A program made the position numbers and the translations under genes. Source: Desmodus rotundus (taxonomy: Eukaryota > Chordata > Mammalia > Chiroptera > Phyllostomidae). From it: a stretch of DNA of 64,000 nt. Of the stretch, positions 32,046-42,976 are shown one piece after another. The notes below the pieces were generated by a model that ran no database searches, was not told the origin of the DNA, and worked only from the letters and a program-made list of their open reading frames with translations. The stretch spans positions 43,429,998 to 43,493,997 of the forward strand of contig NC_071391.1 in NCBI RefSeq assembly GCF_022682495.2. Reading direction: 5' to 3'. Position 1 is the first letter of the stretch. Each line of letters begins with the position of its first letter.

Positions 32046-33875
32046 TTTTATTTTTTTTAATATATTTATTGATTATGCTATTACAGTTGTCCCATTTCCC
32101 CCCCCACTCCACTCCATCCTGCCCACCCCCCTCCCTCCCACATTCCCCCCCCCATAGTTCATGTCCATGGGTCATACTTATAAGTTCTTTGGCTTCTACA
32201 TTTCCTACACTATTTTTACCCTCCCCCTGTCTATTTTCCACCTATCATCTATGCTACTTATTCTCTGTACCTTTACCCCCCTCTCCCCCTCCCACTCCCT
32301 TATTGACAACCCTCATGTTCTAGTTGTTTGCCTAGTTTGCTCTCGTTTTTGTTTTATGTGTGGTCGTTAATAACTGTGAGTTTGCTGTCATTTTTACTGT
32401 TCCTGTTTTTGATCTTCTTTTTCTTAGGTAACTCCCTTTAACATTTCATATAATAAGGGCTTGGTGATGATGAGCCTCTTCAACTTGACCTTATCTGAGA
32501 AGCACTTTATCCTCCCTTCCATTCTAAATGATAGCTTTGCTGGATATAGTAATCTTGGACGTAGGTCCTTGCGTTTAATCTTGGGTAATGTAATTATGAT
32601 GTGTCTTGTTGTGTTCCTCCTTGGGTCCAGCTTCTTTGGGACTCTCTGAGCTTCCTGGACTTCCCGGAAGTCTATTTCCTTTGCCAGATCGGGGAAGTTC
32701 TCCATTATTTGTTCAAATAAGTTTTCAATTTTTTGTTCTTCCTCTTCTCCTTCTGGCACCCCTATAATTAGGATGTTGGAACGTTTCAAGGTGTCCTGGA
32801 GGTTCCTAAGCCTCTCCTCATTTTTCCAAGTTCTTGTTTCTTCATTCTTTTCTGGTTGGATGTTTGTTTCTTCCTTCTGGTCCATACCATTGATTTGAGT
32901 CCCAGTTTCCTTCTCATCACTATTGGTTCCCTGTACATTTTCCTTTGTTTCTGTTAGCATAGGCTTCATTTTTTCATCTGTTTTTCGAATAGATTCAACC
33001 AAGTCTGTGAGCATATTGATAACCAGTGCTTTGAACTGTGCATCCGATAGGTTGGCTATCTCTTCCTCGCTTAGTTGTATTTTTTCTGGAGCTTTGAAGT
33101 GTTCTGTCATTTGGGCCATTTTTTTTTGTTTGTTTGTCTTGGCGCGTCTGTTACTTTAAGGGGCGGAGCCTTAGGTGTTCACCGGGGCGGGGTAATGCTG
33201 GTTGCTGTGCTGTGATGCTGTACGTGGGGGCGGGGCCGAGAGGGAGCAATGGCGCCCGCTTCACTCTCCTCCGGATTTCAGTCCTTCACTCCAATACCCA
33301 CAATCAAACTGGGCCCCTCTGGTGCTGGTTCCCGAGTAAGTGGGCCTGTGCACACTCTAGGCCCCTGTGGGTGTCTCCAACAACCTCTCCTGTGAGGCTG
33401 GGAGTCTCTCCTGCCGCCCCAACCCCCAGGGGCGCTTTCAATCAGAGGTTTGAGGCTTTATTTCCCCGAGCTGGAGCCCTGGGTTGCGCAGCGGTCTGCT
33501 TCTCTGTCCGCCGTTCGTCCGGTTTATCTGTGGGCGAATGTGGTGCCGCAAGGTGCTATCCGCCACTCTGCCTGCCCCACTCTCCGCCACTCTGAGTCCG
33601 GCCCTCTGGGTTTATCTGTGCAAATGTGGGACCGCAGGGTCTGCTAGTGCTTGGACTGCCTGCCCCGTTCGTCCCACACTCCGCCAGTCTCAGTCCCGCC
33701 ACAGCCACGCGAGTCCTCTCCACCCCAGTGCCGTCTCCGCCCCTCCTACCAGTCTGGATGAATGATTATTTTCTGTTTCCTTGGTGTTGGTCCCCCTTGC
33801 TGTTCGATTCTCTGTCAGTTCTGGTTGTGCGAGGAGGCGCAGTGTGTCTACCTACACCGCCATCTTGGTTCTCTC
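32046..33875 (-). mobile_element. HAL1-like element (ORF1-only L1 derivative), near full length
   Basis: The 1.83-kb insert is flanked by TACTTTTATTTTT (32033-32045 and 33876-33888). On the minus strand it begins with a GC- and CpG-rich 5' UTR (CCAAGATGGCGGTGTAGGTAG, about 33130-33875), then an ORF1 (32424-33119), then directly a G-rich 3' UTR and the terminus CATAATCAATAAATATATT plus A-rich tail. There is no ORF2. This L1-type ORF1 followed at once by a 3' tail is the plan of HAL1 (half-L1) elements. They would depend on L1 ORF2 protein for movement. The retained CpGs and matching ends suggest a fairly recent insertion. Confidence 0.85.
32424..33119 (-). CDS. L1-type ORF1 protein of the HAL1-like element, internally shortened
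   Basis: An open frame of 231 codons. Residues ~1-110 are charged and heptad-like (coiled coil for trimer formation, with SEEEIANLSDAQFKALVINML near the start). About 113-185 is the RRM-like part (NILIIGVPEGEEEEQKIENL, then HIIITLPKIK). The end RLLYPAKLSFRMEGRIKCF is the C-terminal domain. L1 ORF1 is usually about 300-340 residues. Compared with the sister copy at 54884-55712, about 46 codons are missing between KIK and KDL, covering most of the C-terminal RNA-binding domain, yet the frame is kept. The protein binds element RNA in intact L1; this shortened form probably would not. It ends in MLKGVT, a normal ORF1 terminus. Confidence 0.8.
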   Translation of the reverse strand: MAQMTEHFKAPEKIQLSEEEIANLSDAQFKALVINMLTDLVESIRKTDEKMKPMLTETKENVQGTNSDEKETGTQINGMDQKEETNIQPEKNEETRTWKNEERLRNLQDTLKRSNILIIGVPEGEEEEQKIENLFEQIMENFPDLAKEIDFREVQEAQRVPKKLDPRRNTTRHIIITLPKIKRKDLRPRLLYPAKLSFRMEGRIKCFSDKVKLKRLIITKPLLYEMLKGVT

Positions 33876-33888
33876 TACTTTTATTTTT

Positions 33889-34095
33889 AATTACAATTTA
33901 CATTCAATATTATTTTGAATTAGTTTCAGGTGTACAACATAATACTTAGACAATCATACTTTATAAAGTGTTCCCCAGATATTTCCAGAACCCACTGGCA
34001 CCATGTATAATAGTTATTACAATATTATTGACTATATTCCCTGTGCTGTACTGTGTCCCCCATGACTACTCTAATTTATTTTATGGTGAACAGAG
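33889..34095 (-). mobile_element. Older L1 3' UTR, host of the HAL1 insertion
   Basis: Antisense L1 3' UTR text: GAATTAGTTTCAGGTGTACAACATAATAC, then GTTATTACAATATTATTGACTATATTCCCTGTGCTGTAC. The HAL1-like element has inserted at its left edge. Confidence 0.7.
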
Positions 34096-34483
34096 ACTGA
34101 ATTGTTTTACCTCTTCTTTTTTTTTTGAAAAAAATCTTTATATAATTCAACCCTTTTGTGGGAAATGATATAAAGTAGAAGATAGAGTTACACTACCCTC
34201 ACAAACTTATCTCTCAGCTAAGCTCCTCAAAAATAAATGTTATAAAAGCCTAAATTCTGGTGTATGTATTTCCAGAGTTTCTTATGCAAGCATTTAATTA
34301 ATCTTGATGTATTGACTTTGTGGTTGTTTTTGTTTTGTTTACCTTTTGGATTAGCAATATTATTCGAAAAGAGTATGAAAATATCCAAGTTAATTATTGA
34401 AAATACAACTTTCATTTAAATAAAAAAAATCTGGTTGTGTTGAAAACTATACAATACATATAAAATTATTTTTATAAAATTTA

Positions 34484-35074
34484 TTTTTAATTATTTTATT
34501 GTTGTTCAATTACAGTTGTCTGTATTTTCTCCCTGCCCCTTCCCCCCACCCCATCTAAACCCACCTCCCTCCCTTGCTTCCACCCTCCCCCTTGGTTTTG
34601 TCCATGTGTCCTTTATATTAGTTCCTGGAAACCCATCTCCCCACTCTCCCCTCCCCACTCCCCTCTGGCTATTGTTAGATTGTTCTTAACTTCAATAACT
34701 CTGGTTATATTTTGTTTGCTTTTTTCTTTTGTTGATTAGGTTCCAGTTAAAGGTGAGATCGTGTAGTATTTGTCCCTCATCGCCTGGCTTATTTCACTAA
34801 GCATAATGCTCTCCAGTTTCATCCATGCTGTTGCAAAGGGTATGAGCTCCTTCTTTCTCTTTGCTGCGTAGAAGTCCATTGTGTAAATGTACCATAGTTT
34901 TTTGATCCACTCATTTGCTGATGGGCACTTAGGTTGCTTCCAGTACTTGGCTATTGTAAATTGTGCTGCTGTGAACATTGGGGTGCATAGGTTCTTTTGG
35001 ATTGGTGTTTCATGGTGCAGCCACTGTGGAAAAAAGTATGGAATTTCCTCACAAAACTAAAAATGAAACTGCCT
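34484..35074 (-). mobile_element. L1 with 5' inversion, 16-bp target duplication
   Basis: ATTTTTATAAAATTTA occurs at 34468-34483 and 35075-35090. From the left the insert is antisense L1 (tail, C/T-rich 3' UTR, ORF2 end) to about 35012. There it switches to sense L1 (GGTGCAGCCACTGTGGAAAA, to 35074). This is a twin-primed insertion. Confidence 0.9.
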
Positions 35075-35094
35075 ATTTTTATAAAATTTAAATG

Positions 35095-37150
35095 AATGAA
35101 CTGTATTCTAAAATCACATATGGGTTTTAGTATAACTCCTCTTTTTTAGATTCAAAATTTAGGGAAATAAGAATCTGAAACATTGGTTAAACACAGAGCA
35201 GAGTTCCTAGTTTGGAGACCATGGTGTCCACACTGGTTCTGCTCACCTGCATCAAGATCCAGGGAGCTTTTTACAAAATGGATAATAATGTGTCCTATAA
35301 TCTGTCACTTTTGCTCATACTTAAGAAAATGCCTTACCCCACATACACAACCCTTCCCCCACAGCACCTCTCCACCTCCTGGAACCACTTTGCACCCTGA
35401 AACCTACACACATGTGCCTACAAACTTTATTCTCTACTGTTATCAGAGGGTAGAGGGTGTATTTGGATGCATAAATATAGCATTAGTTGGAAAAAAGAAA
35501 TATGTGCCTTAACCATCTAACATAAAATTACCCAAAACATAGATAGCTATGCACAATTGTCTAGTTTTGACAGATATTAATTGCTCCAAAAGAATCAAGG
35601 GATAATCTCAGACTAACATCAAATCTCTTTTGTATTGACTGAAATACTTTGATTTCTAATCTCTAGTATAAAAATGTTAAATTCAAAATGCTTATCTCTA
35701 ATCCTCACCTCAAAAAAGCCATCTTTGTGCAATCCCGTTAGTTTTTCTATAAAACTGCTTTGGAAATAAATAGTTGTAAGTTTTTTGAAAGACAAGCTAT
35801 GTCTATGGTATTTTTAATTTCAAGGAAAATTAAATTTGTCATTCATTGATGAGACAGAACTCAGGAAAAAAGTGAGATAAGATTCCAGTTATATATTTTG
35901 ACTTAATATTTCCATTCATTAAAGCATATCACAAAACTGTTAATAGAGACGTCTGAGAGGTTTATGTGGAATGCTCACTGTACTCTGTGTCTTTCCATTT
36001 GTACTGGCTTTGTTGTTCCATTTTCCTTATCTTTTGTAAATCAACACACATGACCTGTCTGAAGTGGTTGTACAAATGGTTCTAAAGATTCTGCAGGAGC
36101 AAGATAATTTTCACTAGCCTTGATATTACCCTGTAATTTCCTTCTACTTCCTTTCCTTTGGGAATATTAACATCTGATAGTCTGACAAAATATGATGTAA
36201 CTAAATTGAAATCTGAGCATGAGTTCTTTGTACCCGATACCTTGGTCAGTTCTAAGCAAATGGTGTGAGGTGGATGTGGGAGGGTTAGACCTAGTTCCCC
36301 CAACCCCCCCGAGCACTGCCTGAGTTTCTAGGTCAGGACTGGAAATTTGAAATTAAGTGTCTTCAACCATTTTTTTTTCCAGTTCCCACCTCTCCTCTCC
36401 TTTTCTTTTCTCCCCTCATCATTCTCTCTCTCTTCCCAAGAATACTGAGTAGAATTTTCTTCCATCATCATCTACCTTATAATTAGTTTTAAATTTCTCA
36501 GTGATTTGTCCTGTTGGCCCTAAATCAGTGATGAGTGTTAGTTCTTCAAGTTGTGTATTTTTCCCCATGAAATCTATTTTTGAGTTTGTAATGGGATAGA
36601 TGACAAAATTAATTGGAGATTGTTAATCAAATAAATTTTATTTATCACATTTTATTTCTCCAAATTTTTAAGTTTATGTTCCTTTTACCTTGTTGCTTAT
36701 GCTGTTATTGTTGCCCCACACACCCGTTCCACATGGCATAAGCCTATTAACATATGGTATTTAAATTGTAATCTCTTAATGTTCTGAGATTAATACAGTT
36801 TTGCTATTTTTGTAACTCATATTCATCATCTATGAAATGAAGATAATTACAGCTATCCCATTGTTTGGAAGAATAAGTTTAAGAACATATTATATATGAA
36901 ACATTATTATAATATCTGACAAAAGTTTAAGGATTTGTATATATGAAACATTATTATAATATCTGACAAAATGTGTTTAAAAATAGTAGTTAAAGAAAAA
37001 TAATTTCTTGATTTGTTTGCTACTATTTTGGTGTGGTTTAAATGAGAATCTCTGATGAACAAAATCAACCAAATCCAAAATATGATTCTAAGACATAGCA
37101 AGTGCACTGATTATAAGTTTATAATTGACATCACATAGAGGCACTTTTAT
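35095..37150. other. Intergenic, no gene
   Basis: About 2 kb of AT-rich sequence. No receptor motif, RNA gene or clear repeat family was seen, apart from the short direct repeat at 36891. Confidence 0.4.
36891..36971. repeat. Perfect 34-bp direct repeat, 47-bp period
   Basis: TATATATGAAACATTATTAT and the following 14 bases (through TCTGACAAAA) occur identically at 36891-36924 and 36938-36971, separated by 13 bp. A recent small tandem duplication. Confidence 0.9.
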
Positions 37151-37159
37151 AATCTAAAT

Positions 37160-37690
37160 ATTTATTTTTATTTTTATTAAATTTATTTGGGTAATATTGA
37201 TTAATAAAATTATATAGACTTAAAGTGTACAATCCTATACTACACCACCTATACATTGCATTTTGCCCACCATCCAAAGTCAAGACTTCTTCTACCACCA
37301 TTTATCCCTCTTTGACCCTCTTCTGCCTTCCCTGACTCTCCTTTCCCTCTTGTGATCAATCACCTGTTATCGGTGTCTATGAGTTTTATTTTACTTAGTC
37401 CCATCACTTTTTTCACCCAGCTTCCCAACCCCCACCCTTCTGACAGCTGTCAGTCTGCTCTCTGTATCTATGAGTCTGTTTCTTTTTTGCTTGTTACTTT
37501 ATTTTGTTCATTAGATTCCACATATATATTAATCATATGGTATTTGTCTTTCTTTGACTGACTTATTTCACTAAGCATAAAACTCTCAAAGTCCATCTAT
37601 GCTGTTGCAAAAGGTAAGATTTCTTTCATTTTTACAGCCAAGTAGTATTGCACTGTGTAAATGTAACATAGTTTTTTATCCATTCATGTA
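37160..37690 (-). mobile_element. Older L1 3' end, antisense
   Basis: TATTAAATTTATTTGGGTAATATTGATTAATAAAATTATATAGAC at the left is the 3' terminus. The 3' UTR and ORF2-end text follow up to TTTTTATCCATTCATG near 37688. Confidence 0.8.
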
Positions 37691-38479
37691 AGTATATTTT
37701 AAACCTGAGTTTTGCTTCCAAACATGTGAAAATTATATTATAAAAATACATGGTATGATTAGTATATTTCATAATTGTTTGACTATATGTAACATTATAT
37801 AAAAATATATTTTTCATATTAGCAAATAAAAACATAATATTACTAATATTTTCACATACATATCTACTTGTATCTAAACCTGATCACATTCTACTACTCC
37901 AATTTCTTCTTGAGTATGCTTTTATTCTTTCTCACTATTCATTAAACCTGGCTATTATTTGCATACCACACTTACCATTGAATTTTAATTTTTTTCTCTG
38001 TTATTCCCAGAAATGTAAATAAGGTACTCTTTTCTCCATTGTGCCTGAGCACTCAACTGTTTCTCCTTCTATATTAAAGTCAAATAAAGCAGGCAAGCAC
38101 AGGCATCCTTGATTGGCAAATTATATCACTTTTCTTCAAGTACCTTTCCTCTATTTATAGATCCTTTTCTCAAATAGCTGTCATATTGTATCCACTATGT
38201 CTTTTGAAATTCTGCTTCATATTAAGTCCATGGAGTACATCCCAGATTATGATAAACTTCAATAATCTTATTTCTTCTAGCTCCATTAGTATATACACTG
38301 CTACATTCATAGGAATTCAAATAATTACCTAGGTAGCAAATGCCACAGATAAAGGAGCAAAGATTTTTTTCTAAAGTTATGTAAGTTTTACATAAATGTA
38401 GAATTAGAAGGATCTCTTGATTCAGCACGGATATTCTGGAGAACTGTTTCTTGCTTTCCTGTAACACATGAGAACAGTT
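37691..38479. other. No recognisable feature
   Basis: AT-rich sequence between two L1 fragments. No gene. Confidence 0.35.
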
Positions 38480-39010
38480 TACTTCAAAAGAACATAAGCA
38501 TCCCTATATTCATTGCAATGTTGCCTACAGTTGCCAAGATCTGGAAACAGCCCAAGTGTCCATCAGGAGATGAGTGGATAAAAAAGCTATGGTAACATAT
38601 CTTTACACAATGGAATACTACTTGGCTGTAAAAAAGAAGAAAATTTACCATTTGCTACAGCATGGAAAAAATTATGCTAAGTGAAATAAGTCAGTCAGTT
38701 AAAGACAAATACTATATTATCTCACTTAGATGTGGAATCTAATGAACAAAATAAACTAACAAAATAGAAACAGAGGCAAATATACAGAGAACAGGTTGAC
38801 AGCTGTCAGAGGAGAGGGGTGAGGGGGGTCAGGATGAAAGAAGGTGAAGGGATTAGCCAAAGAACGTGTATGCATAATCCATATATAGGTAACAATGGTA
38901 TAGTGATGGCTTGAGGGGGCAGGGGCTGGGTAGAGGTAGGAAAAAGGAGAAAAAGTGGGGACAACTGCAGTAGTGTAAACAATAAAAAATATAGGAAAAA
39001 ATAAACTTAT
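38480..39010 (+). mobile_element. Older L1 3' end, sense
   Basis: AAAAGAACATAAGCATCCCTATATTCATTGC, CAGTTGCCAAGATCTGGAAACAGCCC, AATAAGTCAGTCAGTTAAAGACAAATAC, and a tail after GACAACTGCAGTAGTGTAAACAATAAAAAA. Confidence 0.8.
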
Positions 39011-39424
39011 TACATAAAAAACTAGAGCAGTTTGCTTATGTGCCTTCCCTAATCTTCTGGTAACTCCCCAGGCCACATGACCTTCTTTATTCTTCCTACA
39101 TACTCCCCACAGTGCCTAGACCAAAGCGCATGGATCATTAAGAGTTTACCTGAAGTTGAATATACTAACTATTCTACTCTTTGTCCTTTCCACAGGGTTT
39201 AATTAATGTCAAACTGTGACAAAAATATAATTATTTCCTGTCCTTTATTTTTTCTATCTACTTAGAGGTGTTAGATTAAAAATTGTGTAATCATTAAACA
39301 TTATAACAAAATATTGATGTGTTTTCTTCTAACTTCATGGTGACTGAATTTTGCATTTACTCTTCTTCTGCTATAAATTTTTTCTTTATCTTTATCCTAA
39401 ATTCAGAATTCTGCCCTTATAGAT
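39011..39424. other. 3' flank of the second OR52N2-like gene
   Basis: Unique-looking sequence; the receptor 3' UTR would lie here. No other feature seen. Confidence 0.35.
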
Positions 39425-40387
39425 TTATCTCACACTCAAAATATCTTTCTCTCTAACAAACAGCTTGATAACTTCTTTGCGGATCTGTTTGGTCTTCACT
39501 CCATAGATAATTGGATTTAAGGTGGGAGGCAACAACAGGTAGAGGTTGGCTATTAAAATGTGGATATGGTGAGGTATGGTGCGTCCCCCAAAGCGGTGAG
39601 TGAAGAAGTTGAAGAAGGCTGGGATATAGGTGATGACAATAGCACATATATGTGATGTACATGTGCTGAAGGCTTTGTGTCGAGCATCAACAGATGACAG
39701 ATTGACCACAGTGCGAATAATCATGGTGTAAGACATGGAGATGCAGAACATATCAAACCCCCCAATCAATATAGCAGCTATGAGACCATAGACAGCATTA
39801 ATCTTGGTGTTGCCACAGGATAATTTGGCCACAGACATATGGTCACAGTAGGTATGGTGAATGATGTTGCCTCGACAGTAAGGAAGACGCTTGATCAAGA
39901 AAGTAAATGGGATCATGACTAACACATTTCGAGAGAAGGTGGCAAGCCCAATCTTAGTAATTGTGGTGTTGGTGAGGATGGTAGAATAGCGTAGAGGGTA
40001 GCAAATGGCCACATAGCGATCCAGGGCCATAAGCATGAGCACCCCAGACTCCATGCCTGTCAGCATGTGGATGAAAAACATCTGCACAAGGCAGGCATTA
40101 AAGTCAATCTTTTTGAGACTAAGCCAAAAGATACATAACATATTAGGGACAAATGAAGTACACCCACTAACATCTGTAAGCGACAGCAAGGCTAGGAAGT
40201 AGTACATGGGCCGGTGCAGGGCTTCCTCATGGCTGATGAGATAGATGAGCCCACAGTTCCCCATGACAGCAATGATGTACATGAAGCAGAATGGCAAGGA
40301 GATCCAGATGTGTGCAGCTTCCAGCCCAGGAATCCCACTGAGGATGAAGTATCTTGGTGTCAGGCTGGTACTGTTGGATCCATGCAT
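39425..40387 (-). CDS. Olfactory receptor, class I, second OR52N2-like gene
   Basis: An intact odorant receptor of 320 residues when started at the Met at 40387 (MHGSNSTSLTP), which lines up with the family N-terminus. An in-frame Met five codons upstream (40402) is less likely. Landmarks: NST glycosylation site at 5, PGLEAAHIWISLPFCFMY, GN in TM1, LHRPMYYFLALLSLTDV, Cys99, LDRYVAICYPLRYS at 122-135, RLPYCRGNIIHHTYCDH, KAFSTCTSHICAIVITY, PPTLNPIIYGVKTKQIRKEV. The N-terminal half is closest, by memory, to human OR52N2 and to the gene at 18732. Differences cluster around TDVSGCTSFVPNML (TM2) and the C-terminus (LFVREKDILSVR). It is a paralogue from an OR52N duplication; a match to OR52N1, N4 or N5 is not excluded. 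Confidence 0.93.
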   Translation of the reverse strand: MHGSNSTSLTPRYFILSGIPGLEAAHIWISLPFCFMYIIAVMGNCGLIYLISHEEALHRPMYYFLALLSLTDVSGCTSFVPNMLCIFWLSLKKIDFNACLVQMFFIHMLTGMESGVLMLMALDRYVAICYPLRYSTILTNTTITKIGLATFSRNVLVMIPFTFLIKRLPYCRGNIIHHTYCDHMSVAKLSCGNTKINAVYGLIAAILIGGFDMFCISMSYTMIIRTVVNLSSVDARHKAFSTCTSHICAIVITYIPAFFNFFTHRFGGRTIPHHIHILIANLYLLLPPTLNPIIYGVKTKQIRKEVIKLFVREKDILSVR

Positions 40388-40399
40388 GATGATAAATCG

Positions 40400-40600
40400 C
40401 AAAGCAAGTTACCATTCATATTTACTAAGAAGGATATCCTATACAAGAAGATAGTAGTGGTTTTACTTTCAGCCAAAGACAAAAGATGAACAAGTATTTT
40501 TTGTACACTATAAATAATAATTTTAGGAGGAAATTTATCTTTTTGTACCCAGACTGTGTTCTTTGATTTTACTTAGTGGTTTTAAGCATGTTACTGAATT
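40400..40600. other. Proximal 5' flank of the second OR52N2-like gene
   Basis: About 200 bp of unique sequence separate the start codon from a young L1 insertion. Any promoter beyond 40.6 kb is displaced by that 0.5-kb insert and the L1 at 41568. Confidence 0.4.
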
Positions 40601-40618
40601 AAAAGAATGTAAACATAG

Positions 40619-41112
40619 CAGCATAATTTACAATAGCCAAGTGCTGGAAGCAGCCTAGGTGCCCATCAGTAAATGAATGGATCAATGAAGTGTGGTACGT
40701 TTACACAATGGAATACTATGCCGCAGAAAGAATGAAGGAGTTTCTACCCTTTGTGACAACATGGATGGAACTGGAGAGAATTATGTTAAGTGAAATAAGC
40801 CAGGTGGTGAAAGACAAATACCAAATGATCTCATCTATAAGTGAAACCTAATTAACTAAACAAACAAGCAGGCAAAATATAACCAGAGATATTGAAATTA
40901 ACAACGAACTGATAGTAACCAGAGGGGAGGGGAGAGGGAAATAACGTGGAAAAGAAGGGGAAAGGTCATAAATGAACATATATAAAGGACCCATGGACAA
41001 AGTCAAAGAGGGGTAGGATTGAGGGTCAGAGGTGGGGGTGGATAGGGCAGGGGGAAGTGGTGATGGGAAAATGGAGACAACTGTATTCGAACATCAATAG
41101 AAAAAAGAAAGA
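40619..41112 (+). mobile_element. 5'-truncated young L1, 18-bp target duplication
   Basis: AAAAGAATGTAAACATAG occurs at 40601-40618 and 41113-41130. Between them lies sense L1 from the ORF2 C-terminus (CAGCATAATTTACAATAGCC) through the 3' UTR to GACAACTGTATTCGAACATC and an A-rich tail. 494 bp, low divergence. Confidence 0.92.
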
Positions 41113-41130
41113 AAAAGAATGTAAACATAG

Positions 41131-41549
41131 TGCAAGTATAGTAACAAAACCCTGACCTTGCTTACTTTTATACTATACTATAAACTCTCTCTATATGTAT
41201 CTGCTTAAATTCTCAGGCCAGTCACTACTACTTGCATTTGTACCCTTTTGATTTTTCAAATTTTGAACCTTGTTTAAATAACACTGATTCTCTTCTCTCC
41301 TCACATAATTTTCCTTCTTTCAAGAAGTTCTTTTAGACGAGTCCACTTGATTAGAGGCAATCAAATTGTGTGAACATCTACTGATTGCACACAGGTCTTG
41401 TGAGGCTGAGGATGATCTATCTACATGTATAAACCTGACAGGTCCATATTTTCCATGTCAGAATAATCAAAGACAGAAGATTTGATAGGCCAACAATTCA
41501 TATAATAAGTACTATTTAACAAAACTTGGCCATGTGCTTTTTGCATTAT
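41131..41549. other. No recognisable feature
   Basis: Unique-looking sequence between two L1 insertions. Confidence 0.35.
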
Positions 41550-41567
41550 ATCCCTAGTTGTTTCTTT

Positions 41568-42960
41568 AAAAAATGTTTTTTTTTTGTTGTTGTTCAGTTA
41601 CAGTTGTCCCACCTTTTTCTCTATTGCTCTCCCCTGCCCCATTCCCCCCCCACTCCCACAGTAAATCCCCCTCCCCAACAATCCTATTAAAAAATGGTCA
41701 AAAGACCAAACAGACACTTCTCCAAGAAGGACACACAGAGGGCCCATAGACACATGAAAAAATGCTCATCACTAACCATTGGAGAAATTCAAATTAAAAC
41801 CACAATGAGATATCACTTCACACTGGTCAATATGGTCATCATTAATAAACCAACAAACAACAAGTGCTGACAAGGTTGGGGAGAAAAGGGAACCCTAGTG
41901 CACTGTTGGTGGGAATGCAGACAGGAGCAGCCACTGTGGAAAACAGTATGGAATTTCCTCAGAAAACTAAAGATGGAACTGCCTGTCAATCCAGTGATCC
42001 CAGTGCTGGGATTATACTCTAAGAATGCTGAAACACCAATTCAAAAGAACCAATGCACCCCATTGTTCATAGCAGTGCTATTTACAATAGCCAAGTACTG
42101 GAAGCAACTGAAGTTCCCATCAGTAAATGAATGGATCAAAAAACAATGGTACATTTACACAATGGAATTCTACACAGCAGAAAGAAAGAAGGAGCTCCTA
42201 CCCTTCACAACAGCATGGTTGGAACTGGAAAGCATTATGCTAAGTGAAATAAGCCCGGCAATGAAAGACAAATACCATATCATCTCACCTATAAATGGAA
42301 CCTAATCAACAGAACAAACAAATGAGGAAAACAGAACCAGAGACTTGGAAATACAGAACAAACTGACAGTGACCAGTGGAGAGTGGGAAGGGGGAAAACA
42401 GGCCAATGAAGGGGAAGGGGCAAGCCAAGGAACATGAAGAAAGAACTCATGGGTAGGGACAATGGAGGGGGATTGACTGTGGGACACATAGGTCAATGGA
42501 ACATAATAGAGAGCCCATAAATAAACCCATGTCTCTATGATCAATTAATATTTGACAAAGGAGGCAGAACCATAAAATGGAGTAAAAATAACCTCTTCAA
42601 CCAATAGTGTTGGGAGATCTGGACAGCTATATGCAAAAATATGAAACTAGACCACCAACTTACACCATGCACCAAAATAAACTCAAGAAGGGTAAAAGAC
42701 TTAAATATAAGTCTTGACACCATAAAAGTCCTAAAGGAGAACATAGACAGGCAAATTTCAGATATCCCATGCAGCAATATTTTCACCAATACATCCTCTA
42801 GGGCAAGGGATATAAAGGAAAGTATAAACAAATGGGACTACATCAAACTAGAAATCTTCTTCATGGCTAAAGAAAACATCAATAAATTGTAAAAGGAACC
42901 AACTATATGGGAAAACATATATGCCAATGATACATCAGACAAGGGTTTGATCTCCAAAAT
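41568..42960 (-). mobile_element. Rearranged (permuted) L1 insertion
   Basis: Flanks CTAGTTGTTTCTT (about 41554-41566) and CTAGTTATTTCTT (about 42964-42976) look like a one-mismatch target duplication. Inside: 41568-41685 is the antisense L1 tail and 3' UTR; 41686-42480 is sense ORF2 C-terminus plus 3' UTR (frame 41898-42305, [19 protein letters not shown]); 42485-42960 is sense ORF2 from just upstream of the previous block (frame 42641-42892, LDHQLTPCTKINS). The second sense block precedes the first in a normal L1, so the two are swapped. Confidence 0.75.
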
Positions 42961-42976
42961 ATATCTAGTTATTTCT

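Noticed and set aside
33140..33770. CpG-island-like stretch
   Set aside because: At first it suggested a housekeeping promoter, but it is the 5' UTR of a retroelement bounded by target duplications.
33134..33949. Overlapping GC-rich plus-strand frames (up to 153 codons)
   Set aside because: They are antisense to the CpG-rich 5' UTR of the HAL1-like element; the long frames follow from high GC content.
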